Shown: positions 14,001 through 17,445 of the stretch, piece after piece
Position numbering within the stretch: position 1 is the stretch's first letter
Layout of the letters: each line of letters begins with the position of its first letter
Origin: Burkholderiales bacterium
GTDB taxonomy: Bacteria > Pseudomonadota > Gammaproteobacteria > Burkholderiales > Burkholderiaceae_C
Direction: 5' to 3'
Length of the DNA stretch: 17,445 nt
Assembly (NCBI GenBank): GCA_947448105.1
Contig: CANFNE010000020.1
Span: forward strand, 1 to 17,445
Translations under genes and position numbers: made by a program
The notes under the pieces: generated by a model
What the model saw: the letters and a program-made list of their open reading frames with translations, nothing else
Told to the model about the DNA's origin: nothing
Databases searched by the model: none

Positions 14001-15141
14001 TCAGATTCCAATTTTTTGCATCTTGGCTTTTAGCCTGATGAATTGGAATCTGACCCCCATTAGCTGGGCCCCAATGAATCGTGGAGACGGTAAAGCCGGT
14101 CAAGCCCGCCTTGGGTTTGGAGCCGCGGCCGGTGGCGCCTTCGTCGCGAATTTCGCCGCCCGCGCCAGTGGACGCGCCGGGGAAGGGAGAGATGGCGGTT
14201 GGGTGGTTGTGGGTTTCCACCTTCATCAAGATGTGCTGCGTGGCCTGCGACTTTTCATAGCTGGGTGACTGCACGCCTTGGTCGGCGGTACTGGCAGACG
14301 CTGCAAAGCGTTCGACTTGACCGCCCTCCATCACAGACGCGTTGTCCGAATACGCCACCAGCATGTGCTGGGGGTGGGTTTGGTGGGTGTGGCGGATCAT
14401 GCCAAACATGCTGCTGGGCTGGGCCACGCCGTCGATGGTGAACTCGGCGTTGAAAATTTTGTGGCGGCAGTGTTCGCTGTTGGCCTGGGCGAACATCATC
14501 AACTCCACATCGGTGGGGTTGCGCTGCAGGCCGGTAAATGCGTGTACCAGGTAGTCGATCTCGTCGTCTGCCAGCGCCAGGCCAAAGCGCACATTGGCGT
14601 CCAGCAGCGCGGCGCGCCCGCCACCGAGCACATCGCAGGTGTCCAGGGGCGCGGCCGGCAGCGCGCCAAACAGGGCTTGGGCCTGGGCGCGCTCGGTGAA
14701 CACGCTCTCGGTCATGCGGTCGTGCAGCAAGGCGGCACAGGCCTGCAACTGCGCGGAAGACAGACTGGCTTTGGACAGCAAGCCACTTTTGAGCGTGAGC
14801 CGGTATTCCACCATGCGCTCTACGCGTTTGACGGCCAAACCGCAGTTGTGCGCAATATCGGTGGCCTTGGATGCCCAGGGCGACAAGGTGCCCAGGCGCG
14901 GCGACACCAGGAGCAGCGTGCCCTCGTTGCCGCCCAGATAGGGCTCGCCATACTGCAACAAGGCTGCAAGTTGCCCGTTCAAAGCTGCGTCAGGCGCGCC
15001 GTCGGTGGCCACCCAATGCACAAAACGGCCCGAGATGGCGCTGATCTTGTCGTGCACTCCCTGCAAAGCGGTCACAAGAGAAGCGGCGCGAAAACGGCTG
15101 AGCGCGTTGCCGCCGTCGAAGGTAGAGAGGTGCAGGGTCAC
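11026..15141 (-). CDS. purL: Phosphoribosylformylglycinamidine synthase (FGAM synthetase), single-chain form, with an in-frame palindromic insertion
   Basis: This is a 1371-residue cytoplasmic enzyme for the fourth step of purine synthesis: FGAR + glutamine + ATP to FGAM. The order is an N-terminal domain (LHLSTFDGGNALSRFR), the linker, the first synthetase half with MKVETHNHPTAISPFPG and GAGGEIRDEGATGRGSKPKAG, a second AIRS-like half (MRTQWQ, SLSM, YHDRSDGG), and a glutaminase domain from about 1115. The latter has catalytic Cys1212 (GVCNGCQM) and His1333/Glu1335 (MPHPER). E. coli PurL has 1295 residues; part of the excess is a 25-residue insertion at 360-384 encoded by a palindrome (see the repeat at 13990-14064). 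The start is the GTG at 15141 (VTLHLSTF), since conservation begins there; no ATG or Shine-Dalgarno is near. The frame stays open upstream, opposite map, by chance. Confidence 0.95.
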   Translation of the reverse strand: MTLHLSTFDGGNALSRFRAASLVTALQGVHDKISAISGRFVHWVATDGAPDAALNGQLAALLQYGEPYLGGNEGTLLLVSPRLGTLSPWASKATDIAHNCGLAVKRVERMVEYRLTLKSGLLSKASLSSAQLQACAALLHDRMTESVFTERAQAQALFGALPAAPLDTCDVLGGGRAALLDANVRFGLALADDEIDYLVHAFTGLQRNPTDVELMMFAQANSEHCRHKIFNAEFTIDGVAQPSSMFGMIRHTHQTHPQHMLVAYSDNASVMEGGQVERFAASASTADQGVQSPSYEKSQATQHILMKVETHNHPTAISPFPGASTGAGGEIRDEGATGRGSKPKAGLTGFTVSTIHWGPANGGQIPIHQAKSQDAKNWNLTPISYGKPEHIASPLQIMIEGPLGGAAFNNEFGRPNLLGYFREYEQSVASSADTVQRGYHKPIMIAGGLGVIDATQTHKIEFPAGSLLIQLGGPGMRIGMGGSAASSMATGANAADLDFDSVQRGNPEMERRAQEVINQCWILGRDSGAGGMGNPILAIHDVGAGGLSNAFPELTNDAARGARFDLRAVPLEESGLAPKEIWCNESQERYVLAIAPESLALFTALCERERCPFAVVGVATEERQLVLADGAADAEASAPVNMPMNVLLGKPPKMHRNVKTVERTFAPLNLTGVSLQQAVINVLSHPTVASKRFLITIGDRTVGGLTHRDQMVGPWQVPVADCAVTLADYRGFGGEAMAMGERTPMAAVDAPASGRMAVAEAITNLLAAPMELPRVKLSANWMAACGEPGEDAALYATVKAVGLELCPALGVSIPVGKDSLSMRTQWQDADGAKKVTSPVSLIVTAFATLGDVRATLTPQLDATQDTTLVLIDLGRGQNRMATSILAQTLNQVGDQVPDLDQAQDLVALVNAVNALRADGKILAYHDRSDGGLLAAVAEMAFAGRVGVALNVDMLVLEGDGVTDSRMDVGDSKNWAGQVGARREELTLKALFNEELGVVLQVRTEDRNAVMQTLRAHGLSKHSHVVGKTRPGAAGDGETAPSLQIWRDAKSIFHAPLHDLHQVWDSVSWKICQLRDNPASADAEHAAAGAPADPGMHVHLPAGWSPSVAAPALLLSRPKVAVLREQGVNSYMEMAYAFTEAGFEAYDVHMTDLQSGRAQLADFAGVVACGGFSYGDTLGAGIGWARSITFNPALAAQFQAFFGRNDTFGLGVCNGCQMFAELADIIPGAQAWPRFTTNQSERFEARLSMVEVLESPSLFFKGMAGARLPIAVAHGEGFANFAHRGNAAQAIAAMRFVDNQGTATEAYPFNPNGSPGGLTAVTTADGRFTAMMPHPERVFRNIQMSWSDRAQQDQNAHSPWMELWRNARKWVA
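13990..14064. repeat. REP/MITE-like palindromic element inserted in frame within purL
   Basis: Perfect 24-base inverted arms lie at 13990-14013 and 14041-14064, and a further A:T pair (13989/14065) extends them to 25. The 27-base centre (14014-14040) contains CATC/GATG and GGCT/AGCC pairs around a TTT loop, so the whole element can fold as one long hairpin. The arms contain GGGGGTCAGATTCCAATT. The 24+27+24 length is exactly 75 bases, or 25 codons, and reads through purL without a stop. Removing it joins GGCCCA to TATGGC and would give HWGPYGKPEH, a smooth junction. No transposase is nearby. The arms resemble short GGGGTCAGA..AATT palindromes that I recall around IS200-like/RAYT transposases in proteobacteria; this was not checked. 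Confidence 0.85.
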
Positions 15142-15176
15142 GGGGCAGGCTTTGGTGGGGGTGGGAACAGCCGCCA

Positions 15177-15182
15177 ATTTTA
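15177..15182 (-). promoter_or_regulatory. Possible -10 element for purL
   Basis: TAAAAT on the minus strand (15182-15177) would start a transcript near 15170, about 29 bases before the GTG. The upstream candidate -35 (TTTGCG at 15 bases spacing) is poor. It lies in the 93-base gap shared with map on the other strand. Confidence 0.35.
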
Positions 15183-15222
15183 GCGAGCACCCGGGGGCGC
15201 AAAGCGCGGGGCCAAACCTTGG

Positions 15223-15228
15223 GATAAT
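15223..15228 (+). promoter_or_regulatory. Possible -10 element for map, very close to the start codon
   Basis: GATAAT (15223-15228) matches five of six -10 consensus bases and ends six bases before the map ATG. Transcription from it would begin at or next to the A of the ATG. No convincing -35 is visible at 16-18 bases, and only GGGGG directly abuts the ATG, with no usable Shine-Dalgarno spacing. Confidence 0.4.
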
Positions 15229-15234
15229 CGGGGG

Positions 15235-16050
15235 ATGACTATCACTTACAAAGACGCCCAAGGCATTGCGGGCATGCGCATTGCGGGCAAGCTCGCCTCC
15301 GAGGTTCTCGACTACCTGACGCCCTTCGTCGTGCCCGGTGTCACCACCAACGCGCTGGACAAACTGGCCCACGACTACATCGTCAACGTGCAAGGCGGCA
15401 TTCCAGCGCCGCTGAACTACACCGGCGGGGGCAAAATTCCCTACCCCAAGTCGATCTGCACCTCGGTCAACCACCAGGTCTGCCACGGCATTCCCAATGA
15501 CAAGCAGCTCAAAAAAGGCGACGTGGTCAACATTGACGTGACCGTCATCAAAGACAGCTGGCACGGCGACACCAGCCGCATGTTCTTTGTCGGCGAGGCC
15601 TCGATTGCCGCCAAACGCCTGAGCGCCATCACCTACGAGGCCATGTGGCACGGCATCAAAATGGTCAAACCCGGCATCCACTTGGGCGACATTGGCCATG
15701 CCATCCAGCGTTTTGCCGAAGGCCACGGCTTTAGCGTGGTGCGCGAGTTTTGCGGCCATGGCATTGGCCAGGTGTTCCATGAAGAGCCGCAGGTGCTGCA
15801 CTACGGCCGCCCCGGCACCCTGGAAAAATTGGTCGAAGGCATGACTTTCACGATCGAGCCCATGATCAACGCCGGGCGCAAGGAAATCAAAGAAGGCCCC
15901 GAGAAAGACGGATGGACCATCGTCACCCAAGACCGCTCGCTTTCGGCGCAATGGGAGCACACGGTGCTCGTGACACCCACGGGCTACGAGGTGCTGACGC
16001 TGTCTGCGGGCAGCCCGCCGACGCCCGCCTTCGTTAGCGCCCCAACTTAA
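15235..16050 (+). CDS. map: Type I methionine aminopeptidase
   Basis: This is a 271-residue cytoplasmic metalloenzyme that removes the initiator methionine from nascent proteins. The pita-bread fold residues are all present: substrate-site His84 (VCHGIP), metal ligands Asp101 (NIDVTV) and Asp112 (HGDTSR), His175 (GHGIG), Glu208 (FTIEPM) and Glu241 (AQWEHT). The start MTITYKDAQGIAGMRIAGKLAS is the usual type I opening, and a short Pro/Ala/Ser tail after VLTL is not conserved. glnD follows 25 bases downstream in the same direction, an arrangement I recall in other betaproteobacteria. The gene is divergent from purL; a GATAAT box lies just before the ATG. Confidence 0.97.
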   Translation: MTITYKDAQGIAGMRIAGKLASEVLDYLTPFVVPGVTTNALDKLAHDYIVNVQGGIPAPLNYTGGGKIPYPKSICTSVNHQVCHGIPNDKQLKKGDVVNIDVTVIKDSWHGDTSRMFFVGEASIAAKRLSAITYEAMWHGIKMVKPGIHLGDIGHAIQRFAEGHGFSVVREFCGHGIGQVFHEEPQVLHYGRPGTLEKLVEGMTFTIEPMINAGRKEIKEGPEKDGWTIVTQDRSLSAQWEHTVLVTPTGYEVLTLSAGSPPTPAFVSAPT

Positions 16051-16075
16051 GCCGGTCGCGCTGCGTTCCGCCCCC

Positions 16076-17445
16076 ATGACCGATTTGCAGGTGCTGCGCG
16101 CCGCCTACCGCGCGCAAAAAACGCAAATCCTGCAGCGACTGCAGGCTCCAAGCTTCTCACCCCGCGGCATCCACAAGGTGCTGCGCCAGCTCTCTGGCCT
16201 GGCCGACGAACTGCTAGTGACGCTGTGGACCCAGTCCGGTCTGGCGGCGCCCTGCGCACTCTTGGCCGTCGGCGGCTACGGTCGCGCCGAGCTGTTTCCT
16301 TATTCTGATGTGGACGTCCTGGTGCTGCTGCCTGAGGGCGCGCAAGACGATGCGGCCCTGTCGCAGCGCGTGGAGCTGTTCATTGGCAGCTGCTGGGACG
16401 CGGGGCTGGAGATCGGTTCGAGCGTGCGTACCGTGCCCGACTGCGTGCGCGAAGCCAGCAAAGACGTGACGGTGCAAACCGCGCTGCTGGAATGCCGCCT
16501 GGTCACGGGGGACGCAAATCTGATGGAGCAGTTCAAAACCGCTTTTTTTGCGGCGCTGGACCCCCAGGCCTTTTTTGTGGCCAAAACGCTGGAACTGCGC
16601 CAGCGCCACACCAAGTTTGAAGACACGCCGTATTCGCTAGAACCCAATTGCAAAGAATCACCTGGCGGCATCCGCGACCTGCAGGCCATTTTGTGGGTGG
16701 CCAGGGCAGCCCGTCTGGGGCAAAACTGGGGCGATCTGGCCAAGGTAGGTCTGGCCACGGCCTTTGAAGTGCAGCAAATCCAGCGCAACGAGTCGCTGTT
16801 GTTTTTGATCCGCGCGCGCCTGCACGCCACAGCCAAGCGGCGCGAAGACCGGCTGGTGTTTGACCTGCAAACGCCGGTGGCCGAGGCCTTTGGCTATGTG
16901 GCTACCAGCAGCGGCACCAGTGGTGCCGGGCCCACCCGCACGCTGGTGCGCGCCAGCGAGGCGCTGATGAAGCGCTACTACTGGGCGGCCAAGGCGGTGA
17001 CCCAGCTCAACCTGATTTTGCTGATGAATATCGAGGAGCGGCTCAACCCCTCGACCCATGCGCTGCGCCCGATCAACGAACGCTTTAACGACAAAGCCGG
17101 CATGTTGGACGTGGCCAGTGACGACCTGTACCAGCGCGAGCCGCATGCGATTTTGGAAACCTTTTTGCTCTACCAGACCACGGTGGGCGTCAAGGGCTTG
17201 TCGGCCCGCACCCTGCGCGCTTTGTACAACGCGCGCGGCCTGATGGACAGCGGCTTTCGCAGCGACCCGGTCAACCGTGCCACCTTCCTGTCCATCCTGA
17301 TGCAGCCCAGCGGCATTACCCACGCCATGCGCCTGATGAACCAGACCTCGGTGCTGGGGCGCTATTTGTGGGTGTTCAGGCGCATCGTCGGGCAAATGCA
17401 GCACGACCTGTTCCACGTCTACACGGTGGACCAGCACATCCTGAC
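16076..17445 (+). CDS. glnD: [Protein-PII] uridylyltransferase/uridylyl-removing enzyme GlnD, N-terminal half (cut by window edge)
   Basis: The frame from the ATG at 16076 is open to the right edge and gives 456 residues. GlnD is the cytoplasmic nitrogen sensor: it uridylylates PII (GlnB/GlnK) when glutamine is low and removes UMP when it is high. The nucleotidyltransferase core is seen as AVGGYGRAELFPYSDVDVLV (residues 64-82), with the GG at 66-67 and the SDVD metal aspartates at 78 and 80. ESPGGIRDLQAILWVAR and RLHATAKRREDRLVFDLQ follow, as usual in the family. The last residues, MQHDLFHVYTVDQHIL, open the HD (uridylyl-removing) domain. The remaining HD region and the two ACT domains lie beyond the window. 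No good Shine-Dalgarno is visible; translation may follow map 25 bases upstream. Confidence 0.96.
   Translation, partial: MTDLQVLRAAYRAQKTQILQRLQAPSFSPRGIHKVLRQLSGLADELLVTLWTQSGLAAPCALLAVGGYGRAELFPYSDVDVLVLLPEGAQDDAALSQRVELFIGSCWDAGLEIGSSVRTVPDCVREASKDVTVQTALLECRLVTGDANLMEQFKTAFFAALDPQAFFVAKTLELRQRHTKFEDTPYSLEPNCKESPGGIRDLQAILWVARAARLGQNWGDLAKVGLATAFEVQQIQRNESLLFLIRARLHATAKRREDRLVFDLQTPVAEAFGYVATSSGTSGAGPTRTLVRASEALMKRYYWAAKAVTQLNLILLMNIEERLNPSTHALRPINERFNDKAGMLDVASDDLYQREPHAILETFLLYQTTVGVKGLSARTLRALYNARGLMDSGFRSDPVNRATFLSILMQPSGITHAMRLMNQTSVLGRYLWVFRRIVGQMQHDLFHVYTVDQHIL

Noticed and set aside
10963..14268. Two long plus-strand open frames opposite purL (about 437 and 424 codons)
   Set aside because: Same antisense effect; no motifs, and both lie wholly within purL and its neighbour.
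15142..16077. The purL reading frame stays open for about 310 more codons upstream, antisense to map, suggesting a 1683-residue protein
   Set aside because: Conserved PurL sequence begins at the GTG at 15141. The upstream translation shows no domain and is the reverse strand of map, whose codon bias removes stops in that frame.
1..17445. CRISPR array, tRNA/rRNA genes, insertion sequences with transposase, prophage or defence genes
   Set aside because: I read both strands and saw none. Apart from the purL palindrome, the window is housekeeping and transport genes.

Overview
The window looks like chromosomal DNA of a betaproteobacterium, most likely Burkholderiales and probably Comamonadaceae. 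It is GC-rich, the protein sequences are of betaproteobacterial type, and it shows gene orders usual in that group (yciB-bolA-ppiC, and map followed by glnD divergent from purL). This placement is an inference from the protein sequences; no rRNA or other marker is present. Thirteen complete or near-complete genes and two edge-truncated genes fill almost the whole window, and no gap reaches 300 bases.

Region 1 (1-4637, minus strand) is a branched-chain-amino-acid-type (HAAT/Liv) ABC importer, read right to left: periplasmic binding protein, intrinsic terminator, permease LivH, permease LivM, ATPase LivG, ATPase LivF (cut by the left edge). The permease and ATPase genes are translationally coupled through ATGA overlaps or a 2-base gap. 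Both ATPases carry unusual nucleotide-binding motifs, and LivM has a C-terminal membrane extension, so this is a divergent subfamily whose real substrate is open. Upstream of the binding-protein gene is a perfect 7-7-7 dyad. Region 2 (4789-6417, minus) is an AMP-forming acyl-CoA ligase of the AlkK/DmdB type.

Region 3 (6569-10214, plus) runs from the pseudokinase AMPylase SelO through methionine-R-sulfoxide reductase MsrB, the inner-membrane protein YciB, a BolA-family protein and a secreted parvulin-type PpiC foldase. It ends in a strong terminator that appears bidirectional. SelO and MsrB suggest a redox/protein-quality theme, and msrB, yciB and bolA overlap by 4 bases each.

Region 4 (10269-15141, minus) holds purL, the single-chain FGAM synthetase of purine synthesis, followed by a small DUF1624/HGSNAT-like membrane protein. 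Region 5 (15235-17445, plus) holds map (methionine aminopeptidase) and the start of glnD (PII uridylyltransferase), divergent from purL.

The most notable observation is inside purL: a palindromic element at about 13990-14064, with perfect 24-base inverted arms, a total length of 75 bases (25 codons) and no stop in the purL frame. It inserts about 25 foreign residues (360-384) into a conserved enzyme just before its conserved GKPEH segment. It resembles a REP/MITE-like mobile palindrome that is tolerated inside a coding sequence, comparable in principle to the in-frame palindromic elements of Rickettsia.
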